Below, piece by piece: positions 17,804 to 25,757 of a DNA stretch of 64,000 nt (positions are counted from its first letter, which is position 1; each line of letters starts with the position of its first letter). Origin of the DNA: Stenotrophomonas tumulicola (GTDB taxonomy: Bacteria > Pseudomonadota > Gammaproteobacteria > Xanthomonadales > Xanthomonadaceae); NCBI RefSeq assembly GCF_014117215.1, contig NZ_JACGXS010000012.1:49044-113043 (forward strand), written 5' to 3'. The notes beneath the pieces are model-generated. The model made no database searches. It was given only the letters and a program-made list of their open reading frames with translations, and was not told the DNA's origin. The position numbers and the translations under genes were made by a program.

Positions 17804-19090
17804 ATGACCACCCGAGTCCTTACCGGCATCACCCCTTCCGGCACCCCGCACCTGGGCAACTATGTCGGCGCCATCCGCCCCGCCATCGCTGCCAGCAAGG
17901 CGCCGGGAATCGAGAGCTTCTTCTTCCTGGCCGACCTGCACAGCCTGATCAAGGCACAGGAGCCCGAGCGCACCCAGCGTTCCACTCTGGAGATCGCCGC
18001 CAGCTGGCTGGCCTGCGGCCTGGACCCGGAACAGGTGTGGTTCTACCGGCAGAGCGATATTCCGGAAACCAACGAGCTGATGTGGTTCCTCACCGTGGTG
18101 GCCAGCAAGGGCATCCTCAATCGTGCCCATGCCTACAAGGCGGCGATGGACAAGAACGAGACCGACGGGCTGGACCCGGATGCCGGTGTCAGTGCCGGAC
18201 TGTTCATGTACCCGGTGCTGATGGCCGCCGACATCCTCATCTTCAAGGCCAACCAGGTACCGGTCGGCCGTGACCAGATCCAGCACATCGAGATGGCGCG
18301 TGATTTCGCCCAGCGCTTCAACCACGTCTACGGCAAGGAATATTTCCCGTTGCCGGAAGTGGTGATCGACGAGCAGGTAGCCACGCTGGCGGGCCTGGAC
18401 GGGCGCAAGATGAGCAAGAGCTACAGCAACACGATCCCGCTCTTCGCCCCGCGCGACGAGCTGAAGAAGCTGGTGTCCTCCATCCTGACCGACTCGCGCG
18501 CGCCAGGGGAGCCGAAGGACACCGAGGGCTCGCCGCTGTTCCAGATGTACCAGGCGTTCGCCACGCCGGAACAGACCGCTGCATTCGCGCAGGCCTTCGC
18601 GGCGGGGATCGGCTGGGGTGATGCGAAGCAGCAGCTGTTCGAACGCATCGACGAAGAACTGTCGCCGTTGCGCGCCCGCTATGAAGCGCTGATGGCCGAG
18701 CCGGAAAAGATCGAGGCGCTGCTGCGCCGGCGTGGCCAGCAACTGCGCGAACAGTTCGCCGTGCCGCTGCTGAAGGAACTCCGGCATGCCGTCGGCCTGC
18801 GTGACCTGGCTGACGTACCGAAGGCGGTCGCTGCCACGGCCGCGCGCGTGGCGCTGCCGGTGTTCAAGCAGTACCGCGAGAAGGATGGGCGCTTCTACTT
18901 CAAGCTGACCGACAGCGATGGCACGCTGCTAGTCCAGAGCGCGGGCTTCGATTCACCACGCGATGCCGGCCAGTTGATCGCGGTGCTGAAACAGGCCGAG
19001 CAGGGCGATGCACTGCAGAGCGAGCTGTTCAAGCTGGAAGCCGAGGTCGACGCCGTGCTGGCCGCGCTGGCGGCATTGCGCGAAGACTAG
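17804..19090 (+). CDS. trpS: Tryptophanyl-tRNA synthetase with C-terminal extension
   Basis: This class I aminoacyl-tRNA synthetase charges tRNA-Trp. The HIGH-type motif appears as PHLGN near residue 19, with the first residues RVLTGITPSGT typical of TrpS, and KMSKS is at residues 202-206. At 428 residues it is about 90-100 longer than the usual 330-residue enzyme. The extra C-terminal part includes GRFYFKLTDSDGTLLVQS and SPRDAGQLIAVLK, which looks like the small DUF1508/YegP-type beta-alpha repeat. Extended TrpS forms are, as far as I recall, usual in Xanthomonadaceae. The extension's function is unknown. Confidence 0.95.
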   Translation: MTTRVLTGITPSGTPHLGNYVGAIRPAIAASKAPGIESFFFLADLHSLIKAQEPERTQRSTLEIAASWLACGLDPEQVWFYRQSDIPETNELMWFLTVVASKGILNRAHAYKAAMDKNETDGLDPDAGVSAGLFMYPVLMAADILIFKANQVPVGRDQIQHIEMARDFAQRFNHVYGKEYFPLPEVVIDEQVATLAGLDGRKMSKSYSNTIPLFAPRDELKKLVSSILTDSRAPGEPKDTEGSPLFQMYQAFATPEQTAAFAQAFAAGIGWGDAKQQLFERIDEELSPLRARYEALMAEPEKIEALLRRRGQQLREQFAVPLLKELRHAVGLRDLADVPKAVAATAARVALPVFKQYREKDGRFYFKLTDSDGTLLVQSAGFDSPRDAGQLIAVLKQAEQGDALQSELFKLEAEVDAVLAALAALRED

Positions 19091-19145
19091 GCACGCCGTG
19101 GCATGATGTCCGCGCGCTGGTGACGTGCTGACATGGAGCTCGCTG

Positions 19146-19481
19146 ATGGCCTGGTTGTCGTTGCTGCTGTTCCTGCCCTGGTTCATCCTGCTCGGCAGCC
19201 TGTTCTGGCTGTATCCGCGCCAGCCGCGCGGTGCCCGGCGACGCGGCTTCGACATCGTGACGCTGGCATTGGCGCTGCTGTCGAGCGTGCTGGCGATGCA
19301 CTGGGGGTTCGGCATCGGCATGGCGCAACCCGGTGCCGGCCCGATCTGGCCGCAGGTACTGGCGGTGCTCTACGCCTACGGCGCCTTCCTGGCGGTGCTG
19401 GTCATCGCGCTGCTGCTGCGGCCGCGTTGGTTGCAGGCTGCGACCAAAGGCGGATCGAAGCCTGGCCTGCCACATGCCTAA
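19146..19481 (+). CDS. Uncharacterised small membrane protein
   Basis: This 111-residue protein has three hydrophobic segments (about residues 4-22, 36-55 and 70-92) separated by short basic loops (RQPRGARRRG), so it is probably an inner-membrane protein. ATG 19146 was chosen because GGAG lies eight bases upstream; an in-frame ATG at 19125 has no such site. I do not recognise a family. It lies 55 bases after trpS and 34 bases before the MBL-fold hydrolase, so co-transcription is possible. Confidence 0.65.
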   Translation: MAWLSLLLFLPWFILLGSLFWLYPRQPRGARRRGFDIVTLALALLSSVLAMHWGFGIGMAQPGAGPIWPQVLAVLYAYGAFLAVLVIALLLRPRWLQAATKGGSKPGLPHA

Positions 19482-19515
19482 CATGGTGGCTGTTGCCTGA
19501 GCCAGGAAGCGTCCG

Positions 19516-20448
19516 ATGTCGCTTGATCCCAGCATCCACACCATCGATACCGGTTTCCAGCGCGGAGACTTCGACGCGGCCTACCTGGTGGTCGAGGAGG
19601 GCCGCGCGGCCTTCATCGACTGCGGTACCGGGCTGGCCGTGCCGGCCATGCTGCAGGCGTTGCAGAACGCCGGCCTGGGCGTGGATGCGGTGGACTGGCT
19701 GCTGCTCACCCACGTGCACCTGGATCACGCAGGTGGTGCGGGACTGCTGATGCAGCAGCTGCCGAACGCGCGTGCGGTGCTGCATCCCCGCGGGGCACCG
19801 CACATGATCGACCCTACGCGGCTGATCGCCGGCGCCACGGCGGTGTATGGCGAAGAAGAAATCGCGCGCAGCTACGGCCGGATCGAACCGGTACCTGCAG
19901 ATCGCGTGGTAGTGGCAGGAGACGGCCATCGCATCGACCTGGCCGGTCGTGAACTGTTGCTGCTGCATACCCCCGGACATGCACAGCACCACTACTGCAT
20001 ATGGGATGCACGCAGCCTCAGCTGGTTCACCGGCGATACCTTTGGCCTGTCCTACCGCGAGCTGGACAGCGCGGCGGGCGCCTTCATCATCCCGACGTCC
20101 TCGCCGGTGCAGTTCGATCCAGGGCCACTCAAGGCTTCGATCCGCCGGATGCTGGCATACGCGCCGGAAGGGATGTACCTGACCCATTACGGCCGTGTCG
20201 AACAGGTGCCGAAGCTGGCTGCGGACCTGCTGGAGCAGATCGACGCGATGGTGGCGATAGGGCGCCAGTGCGATGGGCGGCCGGATCGCCATCGGCACCT
20301 GCTGGCCGCATTGCGTGCGCTGTACCTGGAGCGCGCGCAGGCACACGGTTGCCCGTTGGACCAGGATGCCGTGGCCGACGTGCTGGCCATGGACATCGAG
20401 CTCAATGCGCAGGGCCTGGCCTGCTGGCTGGACCGCGAACGGCGCTGA
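19516..20448 (+). CDS. MBL-fold metallo-hydrolase
   Basis: The 310-residue protein carries the metallo-beta-lactamase-fold signature THVHLDHAGG, and later HTPGHAQHH, FTGDT and THYG supply the remaining metal ligands. The closest broad group is the glyoxalase-II-like/quorum-hydrolase type of MBL proteins, not beta-lactamases; there is no signal peptide. The C-terminal roughly 70 residues look helical and may form a separate cap. Substrate is unknown; a thioester or lactone is possible from the fold alone. Confidence 0.85.
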   Translation: MSLDPSIHTIDTGFQRGDFDAAYLVVEEGRAAFIDCGTGLAVPAMLQALQNAGLGVDAVDWLLLTHVHLDHAGGAGLLMQQLPNARAVLHPRGAPHMIDPTRLIAGATAVYGEEEIARSYGRIEPVPADRVVVAGDGHRIDLAGRELLLLHTPGHAQHHYCIWDARSLSWFTGDTFGLSYRELDSAAGAFIIPTSSPVQFDPGPLKASIRRMLAYAPEGMYLTHYGRVEQVPKLAADLLEQIDAMVAIGRQCDGRPDRHRHLLAALRALYLERAQAHGCPLDQDAVADVLAMDIELNAQGLACWLDRERR

Positions 20449-20521
20449 TCTCCGCGTCATCGCGCTGTCACGTTACACTCGGGAACCTCCTTGTCTCCTG
20501 CCCGGTGAAGTCGTGAATCCG

Positions 20522-22174
20522 ATGCGCGTGCTGCTGTTGTCTTCCTGCCTGTTCGTCGGTGGCCTTGCGCATGCGGCCAATGACCTGCCGGGTGGTGGCA
20601 TCGACCCGCAGGCATTGTCGCGCCACGTACGGATCCTCGCTTCCGACGAATTCGAAGGGCGCGCGCCGGCTACCGAAGGCGAAGAGCGCACGGTGCAGTA
20701 CCTCATCGAGCAGTTCCGCAGCTACGGCCTGCAGCCGGGCGGCGTGGACGGCAGCTGGGTGCAGCCGGTGCCGCTGGTGCGTGCGCAGCTGGACGGCACG
20801 GCGACCGCATCGCTGTCGCTGAAGGGCGGCAAGCGCGTGCTGGTCAATGGCGAGGACGTCACCCTGCAGAGTCTGCAGCCGCGCGACAGCGTGGCCGTGG
20901 ATGACGTGCCGCTGGTGTTCGTCGGCTACGGCATCGACGCGCCGGAGCGCAACTGGAACGATTACAAGGACGTCGACCTGCGCGGCAAGATCGCCGTGAT
21001 GCTGATCAACGACGCCGACTTCGAAGCCGATGCCCCGGGCGCCTTCGATGGCAAGGCGGTGACCTACTACGGCCGTTGGACCTACAAGTTCGAAGAAGCT
21101 GCGCGGCGCGGTGCCACCGGCGTGCTGATCGTGCATGAGACCGCACCGGCTGCCTACGGCTGGGCGACGGTGAAGAGTTCGGGGACCTCGCCGTTGTTCG
21201 ACATCCAGCGCAGCCAGGACGAGGCCATGGCGCAGCACACCCCGCTGCGCGGCTGGATGCAGCGCTCATTGGCCGAGGCGATTTTTTCCGATGCGGGCCT
21301 GGACTTCGACGCCGAGAAGCGCAGGGCCATGCGTGCCGACTTCACCCCGGTCGCACTGGACAACGCCCGTCTCACGGCGGCCTTCAAGCTCAAGCGCGAG
21401 GAAGTGGTGACCCGCAACGTGGTGGCCAAGTTGCCCGGTGGCGCGCATGCTGATGAAGCGGTGATCTTCTCCGCGCACTGGGATGCATTCGGCATCGGCC
21501 AGCCGGATGCGAAGGGCGACCGTATACGCCGTGGTGCCATCGACAATGCGACTGGCGTGGCCACCGTACTGGAGCTGGGCCGCGTGTTCGCCGCCGGCCC
21601 GCAGCCGCAGCGCACCCTGTATTTCGTTGCCTTGACCGCCGAGGAGAAGGGCCTGCTTGGTGCCAGCTATTACGCTGCGCATCCGCTGGCGCCATTGGAC
21701 AAGACCGCTGCGGTGCTGAACATCGAGATGTTCAGCCCGGATGGCGCAACCCGCGACATCGCATCGTGGGGCAAGGGCCGCGTGTCGCTGGAAGGTGACC
21801 TGGAGCGCGTGGCCAAGGCGCGCGGGCGCAGCTACAGCCCGGACCCGAACCTGGAAGCCGGCTTCTTCTACCGCGCCGACCACTTCGCATTCGCGCGCCT
21901 TGGCGTGCCGGCGATCACCGTTGGCCCGGGCCTGGACAAGCTGGATGGCGGCGTCGAAGCGGGCCGCGCGCTGCGCGAGAAGTATTTCGCCGACTGCTAC
22001 CACCAGGCCTGCGATGCCTGGACCCCGACGTGGGACCCGGCGGGGCATGCCGCCGATACGCTGCTGGTCTATGACCTGGGCGCTGAACTGGCCAACAGCC
22101 GCACGTGGCCACGTTGGGAGGACGGCTCGGAGTTCCGCAAGACACGCGATGCCAGCGAATCCGCGCGTCGTTGA
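20522..22174 (+). CDS. M28 family metallopeptidase, secreted aminopeptidase-like
   Basis: The 550-residue protein has a signal peptide (MRVLLLSSCLFVGGLAHA), a PA-type insert in the first half (PLVFVGYGIDAPE, then VLIVHET) and a C-terminal M28 Zn-peptidase domain. Catalytic-site segments are HWDAFGIG, AIDNATGVA and TAEEKGLLGASYY, with a late histidine in ADHFAFARLG. Such enzymes act as extracytoplasmic aminopeptidases. GTG 20513 is an alternative start, but GTGAAG suits ATG 20522 better. It is the last native-looking gene before the low-GC segment and converges on it. Confidence 0.92.
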   Translation: MRVLLLSSCLFVGGLAHAANDLPGGGIDPQALSRHVRILASDEFEGRAPATEGEERTVQYLIEQFRSYGLQPGGVDGSWVQPVPLVRAQLDGTATASLSLKGGKRVLVNGEDVTLQSLQPRDSVAVDDVPLVFVGYGIDAPERNWNDYKDVDLRGKIAVMLINDADFEADAPGAFDGKAVTYYGRWTYKFEEAARRGATGVLIVHETAPAAYGWATVKSSGTSPLFDIQRSQDEAMAQHTPLRGWMQRSLAEAIFSDAGLDFDAEKRRAMRADFTPVALDNARLTAAFKLKREEVVTRNVVAKLPGGAHADEAVIFSAHWDAFGIGQPDAKGDRIRRGAIDNATGVATVLELGRVFAAGPQPQRTLYFVALTAEEKGLLGASYYAAHPLAPLDKTAAVLNIEMFSPDGATRDIASWGKGRVSLEGDLERVAKARGRSYSPDPNLEAGFFYRADHFAFARLGVPAITVGPGLDKLDGGVEAGRALREKYFADCYHQACDAWTPTWDPAGHAADTLLVYDLGAELANSRTWPRWEDGSEFRKTRDASESARR

Positions 22175-22215
22175 TCGGACAGAGAGTCATGGGCCCACTC
22201 CGTGGGTCGGGGGCG

Positions 22216-22240
22216 GCCGCTGATCATCACGATCAGCGGC
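22216..22240. terminator. Perfect hairpin at the edge of the low-GC segment
   Basis: A perfect 10-bp inverted repeat GCCGCTGATC / GATCAGCGGC with five-base loop ATCAC lies between the convergent M28 gene and the accessory operon. A small CCCAC-TCC-GTGGG hairpin precedes it at 22195-22207. No T-run follows; it may terminate both transcripts or mark the junction. Confidence 0.5.
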
Positions 22241-22319
22241 GCACCATTCGCCAGTTGATCCATTCCTTGGCGAACAGTATGGCGAATTGGGGTGATGACG
22301 TCTGAACTTTCCTGCATCC

Positions 22320-23243
22320 TCAGGAAGCTCGCTGGCTCGCGCTTTCCATCCGTCCAATAAGTGTCCGTGCGCGTTCGCGCATGAATCGACTGTGGTTCAC
22401 GCTCACCAAGCTCCCAAGCGCCAAGGCTGTGTTGGTATCAGCGGCGCTGGTCATCAGGGATTCCAGTGCAGACATGCGGATTCGGTCAACAGGATGGTGT
22501 TGAAAAATGTGGGACAACAGGGATTGTCCCTCTGCGCCGCCAGTGGAGGCTATGATCGAGAATAGTGCTCCGGGAGAGCAGCGTGAGAATGAACTCGAGA
22601 TGCGATTGGTACCTGGTTCGAAAGTGTATTGGTCCATGACAGCAGATCTGCAGGTGTTCTCCATGATGTTCAGCGACACCGAAAAACTCTCAGGTGCATA
22701 TTGACTGTGCACATCGCGAAATGCGCGATAGAGGAGAATATGACCCTTGGTTAGCTGTGATCGCTCCTTGAACTGAAGGTCGACTTCCTCTCCTTGCAAC
22801 CCGACCACCGCAGTGTAGTCATACTCGTAATAGTCGCTTACGTAGCCGGGCCCCGCATAGCCAACGGTCAGGAAGTTGAAATTGTGGTCATGGGGAAGCC
22901 CGTAGTAGAAGGCCTTGTGTCCACTTGAAGTCAGGATTTCATCGGTTGTTCCAGGCCACAGGCACGCTCGAAGAAACGTCGATTTCTCCTTCAGCCTGTC
23001 ATGGTCAAGCATGAAAACCTGCGGCACATAAGGATTGTCCTCCTGCAGGACGTGGTAGTTCTCAATCTCGCTGCAGATGAGGTCGGAGAGGAAGGTCTGG
23101 TTGTTTGCAAGCCGTTTGAGAAAAGGTGCGGTCTCCATGAGGCAATGATGGTCGGTCGGATCGAATCTGTTATCGATGAGATGATCTACCAGGGAATCGA
23201 TGCAGATCTGGTCGGACGACGGGTCTGTGATATGGATCGGCAT
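22320..23243 (-). CDS. Cupin-like protein with HEAT-like C-terminus, probable peptide-modifying enzyme (unrecognised family)
   Basis: I do not recognise this 307-residue protein. Its middle part looks like a cupin/double-stranded beta-helix: HDH at residues 118-120 begins a first motif (LPHDHNFNFLTVGYAGPG) and His179 in RDVHSQYAPES, followed by SLN, resembles the second motif, giving a possible three-histidine metal site. The last roughly 70 residues are helical and HEAT-like. ATG 23243 follows AAGGTG by six bases and the stop of the preceding gene by one base, so it is translationally coupled; GTG 23252 is an alternative. GC content is well below that of the surrounding genes. With the paralogue and 40-residue peptide upstream, it is a candidate metal-dependent oxygenase acting on that peptide; this is an inference. 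Confidence 0.8.
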   Translation of the reverse strand: MPIHITDPSSDQICIDSLVDHLIDNRFDPTDHHCLMETAPFLKRLANNQTFLSDLICSEIENYHVLQEDNPYVPQVFMLDHDRLKEKSTFLRACLWPGTTDEILTSSGHKAFYYGLPHDHNFNFLTVGYAGPGYVSDYYEYDYTAVVGLQGEEVDLQFKERSQLTKGHILLYRAFRDVHSQYAPESFSVSLNIMENTCRSAVMDQYTFEPGTNRISSSFSRCSPGALFSIIASTGGAEGQSLLSHIFQHHPVDRIRMSALESLMTSAADTNTALALGSLVSVNHSRFMRERARTLIGRMESASQRAS

Positions 23244-23244
23244 G

Positions 23245-24207
23245 TCACTCACCTTCGTTGGCTGTAAGTTGTCTCGAAAGGGATCGTATTTCTTCGTGTG
23301 GGTCGCCGTGAGCCATTTTTTTCAGCCGGGCGTAGGCACGGGTCTCGTCCATCGAACAGAGTTCGCGCACGGCGTGCCATCGGACGAAGTAGGAGTCGTG
23401 ATGAGTCAACTGCTCCAGAGCGTCGCCATTTCTTGTGCCCTCGAGCCGTGCCAGCGCAGTTGCAAGATTCTGTATGCGAGAATCCCTTACGGAGGCTGAG
23501 CTGATTCTCACAAGTCCACGCGTCTTGCGGTCGTAGAGGCGGCTTAGGGGGTCGCGGGGAAGCTGACGCGCGAGCAGGATCATGTTCACCCTGCATTGGG
23601 GGGTCGCCAGAACAAAGCCCTGTTTCCCACCCTCCAGAAAGAGATGGTCGCCAGTACGCATCTCTTTCCGAACGGGAGGAAGGAGAATTTGCCGATCGTC
23701 CATGCTCGGATCGACTTCAAACAAATCGATTGCGCATTCCCGTGCCTGTAGGAATACGACGAAGGAGTCGTAGCCTCCGACTGCCATTGATGAATCAATG
23801 CTCAGATCTTCAGCTTGCAATCGCATCTGTGGCGACGACGATGTCGTGGCGCAAGTCACTCTGAGCAGGGGATGCCGGTGCAGAACCAAGCCAGAGACTA
23901 TGTCGCTTTCGACGACCTGGGCAGCAGTTGAATAGAGTGGGTTCTCCAGATGCATGCGCGCCTCATCGGTGAAAATGCGCATCACCGACTCTTCCTTGAT
24001 GATATCGGCCACCGATCGCATGATTTCGCATGAGCGTGAGGGCGGGCATGTTTCAATCAAACCGTCAGCCAGGACATTGATTCGCTCCGCAATGTCCTCA
24101 TCAACGATCTTCGAACGTTTGATGCGACTTCTCGCATATGCGGTAGACAAGGCGCATGTGTGGCTCCGACTCTTGGCCAGCTGATCCATGGTTTCCCAGT
24201 TGATCAT
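23245..24207 (-). CDS. Cupin-like/HEAT-like paralogue lacking metal ligands (unrecognised family)
   Basis: This 320-residue protein aligns by eye with the next gene: GGYDSFVVFLQ, FEVDPS, a TGDHLFL strand and a C-terminal pair of HEAT-like helices (LEQLTHHDSYFVRWHAV, then a further helix). Residues 110-112 (HRH) do not match the paralogue's HDH, and its last cupin histidine is replaced in GFVLATPQC. It therefore looks like a non-catalytic partner. An N-terminal helical part of about 90 residues has no counterpart assignment. A perfect AAGGAGG lies six bases before ATG 24207. It may bind the peptide encoded upstream or scaffold the active paralogue; no function is known. Confidence 0.8.
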   Translation of the reverse strand: MINWETMDQLAKSRSHTCALSTAYARSRIKRSKIVDEDIAERINVLADGLIETCPPSRSCEIMRSVADIIKEESVMRIFTDEARMHLENPLYSTAAQVVESDIVSGLVLHRHPLLRVTCATTSSSPQMRLQAEDLSIDSSMAVGGYDSFVVFLQARECAIDLFEVDPSMDDRQILLPPVRKEMRTGDHLFLEGGKQGFVLATPQCRVNMILLARQLPRDPLSRLYDRKTRGLVRISSASVRDSRIQNLATALARLEGTRNGDALEQLTHHDSYFVRWHAVRELCSMDETRAYARLKKMAHGDPHEEIRSLSRQLTANEGE

Positions 24208-24220
24208 GTTAACCTCCTTG

Positions 24221-24247
24221 CAGTGGGCGGCCTCTGGTCGCCCACTG
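24221..24247. terminator. Intercistronic hairpin between the peptide gene and the modification genes
   Basis: A perfect 9-bp stem (CAGTGGGCG / CGCCCACTG) with a nine-base loop lies between the stop of the 40-residue peptide gene and the AAGGAGG of the next gene. Such hairpins commonly give partial termination or 3'-end protection, so that a small peptide is made in excess over its partner enzymes. That role here is an inference. Confidence 0.6.
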
Positions 24248-24274
24248 CGATTGATATGACTTCTGCTGGCCGGG

Positions 24275-24397
24275 CTACTGGACTGGACGGGGGCGAACGA
24301 TCACGATGATTGCGAAAATAAGGGTTGGACTCGTAGGACAAGCAGCCTCGGCCGTGCCAAACATGCCGACGGGACGGGATAGTGGTGGAATCTTCAT
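24275..24397 (-). CDS. 40-residue peptide, putative RiPP-type precursor
   Basis: A short gene of 41 codons begins at ATG 24397 behind AGGA and ends with TAG. The product starts MKIPPLSRPVGMFGTAEAA, a polar leader-like half, then one cysteine in ACPTSPT, and ends with a very hydrophobic block IFAIIVIV followed by RPRPVQ. It lies first in an operon with two cupin-like proteins and is separated from them by a hairpin, as seen for precursor genes of ribosomally made modified peptides. It has no signal peptide of usual form; an alternative is a one-helix membrane peptide. I do not recognise the sequence. The coding call rests on position, ribosome-binding site and context, not on homology. Confidence 0.62.
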   Translation of the reverse strand: MKIPPLSRPVGMFGTAEAACPTSPTLIFAIIVIVRPRPVQ

Positions 24398-24857
24398 GAT
24401 CGTTTTCCTGTTTATATGATTGCTGCCGCGCGGGCTGCGCGAGCACGCTCACTACATTGGATAACGGCTCAGTGAAGTGTGCTGAGCATCGCCGTTCTGC
24501 GCTGTCGTGCGTATTGCTTGCAGTTCAATGCGCACATTCCCTACGTAACCGGCTCCGTGCCATCAGTTGTCCGGCTTACGGGACGCCCCATGTGGATCGG
24601 CATCGATTTTCCCTGCCCGCTTGTCGCCTGGCTGCGAGATGGCCGTGTGGGCTGCCAGGCGAAGCGATTCAGTGAAGCTCGCTGCTGCCTGTGGGGCTAC
24701 CGGTTCGCCGCAGGACACCGGCCATCGATGTTGCGGAGTCGTTGGTGAGTACGAGTCACGTCATCGCTCACCCATCGAAAAACAGCATGCTGCCGGACAG
24801 GCTGCCCAAGGCCCGGCAAAGGCCTAGAATCTCCGTTCTCCCGTATCGTGGTGGCCC
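24398..24857. other. Upstream region of the peptide operon and of the EamA gene
   Basis: No recognisable gene lies in these 460 bases. Three overlapping plus-strand frames (for example 24479-24748) have no ribosome-binding site, unusual composition (many Cys/Trp/Arg) and no family resemblance, so they may be decayed sequence. A weak promoter-like TAGAAT at 24825-24830 could serve the EamA gene. Minus-strand start codons upstream of the peptide gene lead only to frames of 22 codons or fewer. Confidence 0.45.
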
Positions 24858-25757
24858 ATGGCCGTCGTTCCTGATTCCCCCCCTGCCCCCCGTGGCGGTG
24901 CTGTCGCCCTGGCCCTGCTGCTGGTCTACGTGGTCTGGGGATCCACCTACCTGGGCATCTCCAAGGCATTGCAGGCCGGCGTACTGCCGCTGACCTCGGT
25001 ATCCGGCGCCCGCTTCATCATCGCCGGCAGCCTGATGTATGTCGTACTGCGCCTGTTCCGCAAGCTGCCGCGGCCGACCCTGCGGCAGTGGCGCAACCTG
25101 GCGGTCATGGGGTTCGCCATGCTGCTGCTGGGCAATGGCATGGTGGTGCTGGCCGAGCGCGATGTGTCCTCCGGACTGGCCGCCACGGCGGTGGCATCGG
25201 TGCCATTGTGGATGGCACTGTTCTCCGCGCTCCGTGGCCAGCACGCCAGTCGTGGCGAATGGCTGGGCATTGCCATCGGCTTCTTCGGCGTGGTCTGGCT
25301 CAATGCCGGCAGCAGCCTTGCCGCGTCACCCACCGGGCTGGTGCTGCTGCTGGTGGCACCGGTTGGCTGGGCATTCGGTTCGGTATGGGTGCGCGGGCAG
25401 GACCTGCCCGGCCCGTTCATGACGGCAGCCGGCCAGATGATCTGTGGCGGCGTGCTATTGGTCATCACCGGCCTGGCCGTCGGCGAGCGCCCCACGTCGC
25501 TGCCTGGCATCGATGGCCTGCTTGCCGTCGCCTATCTGTGCGTGTTCGGCTCCATCGTCGCTTTCACTGCATACGTGTGGCTGTTGCACAACGTACGTCC
25601 GGCGTTGGCGGGCAGTTATGCCTACGTCAACCCGGTCATCGCGGTGCTGCTTGGCGCGCTGCTCAATGGCGAACGTTTTGGATGGCGCGACATGGTCGCC
25701 ATGGCGGTGATCCTGGCTGGCGTGCTGGTGCTGACCCTGGCGAGGACCCGCCGATGA
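24858..25757 (+). CDS. EamA/DMT-family exporter (YedA-like)
   Basis: The 299-residue inner-membrane protein has ten hydrophobic helices arranged as two EamA repeats. The first repeat opens with YVVWGSTYLGISKAL, a characteristic DMT-family segment, and the second with SIVAFTAYVWLLHNV and PVIAVLLG. Members export metabolites or amino acids; substrate unknown. Its stop overlaps the start of the rarD-like gene by four bases (ATGA), so the two exporters are translated together. Confidence 0.88.
   Translation: MAVVPDSPPAPRGGAVALALLLVYVVWGSTYLGISKALQAGVLPLTSVSGARFIIAGSLMYVVLRLFRKLPRPTLRQWRNLAVMGFAMLLLGNGMVVLAERDVSSGLAATAVASVPLWMALFSALRGQHASRGEWLGIAIGFFGVVWLNAGSSLAASPTGLVLLLVAPVGWAFGSVWVRGQDLPGPFMTAAGQMICGGVLLVITGLAVGERPTSLPGIDGLLAVAYLCVFGSIVAFTAYVWLLHNVRPALAGSYAYVNPVIAVLLGALLNGERFGWRDMVAMAVILAGVLVLTLARTRR

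Noticed and set aside
22105..22305. Plus-strand 66-codon frame overlapping the end of the M28 gene
   Set aside because: It overlaps real coding sequence and includes a perfect hairpin; no start signal is seen.
24534..24603. Possible second precursor peptide upstream of the 40-residue gene (minus strand)
   Set aside because: Start codons found there lead to frames of 22 codons or fewer, unrelated to the 40-residue peptide and without a ribosome-binding site.
24479..24748. Plus-strand 89-codon frame upstream of the EamA gene
   Set aside because: No ribosome-binding site, odd Cys/Trp/Arg content, two other frames equally open; treated as non-coding or decayed.
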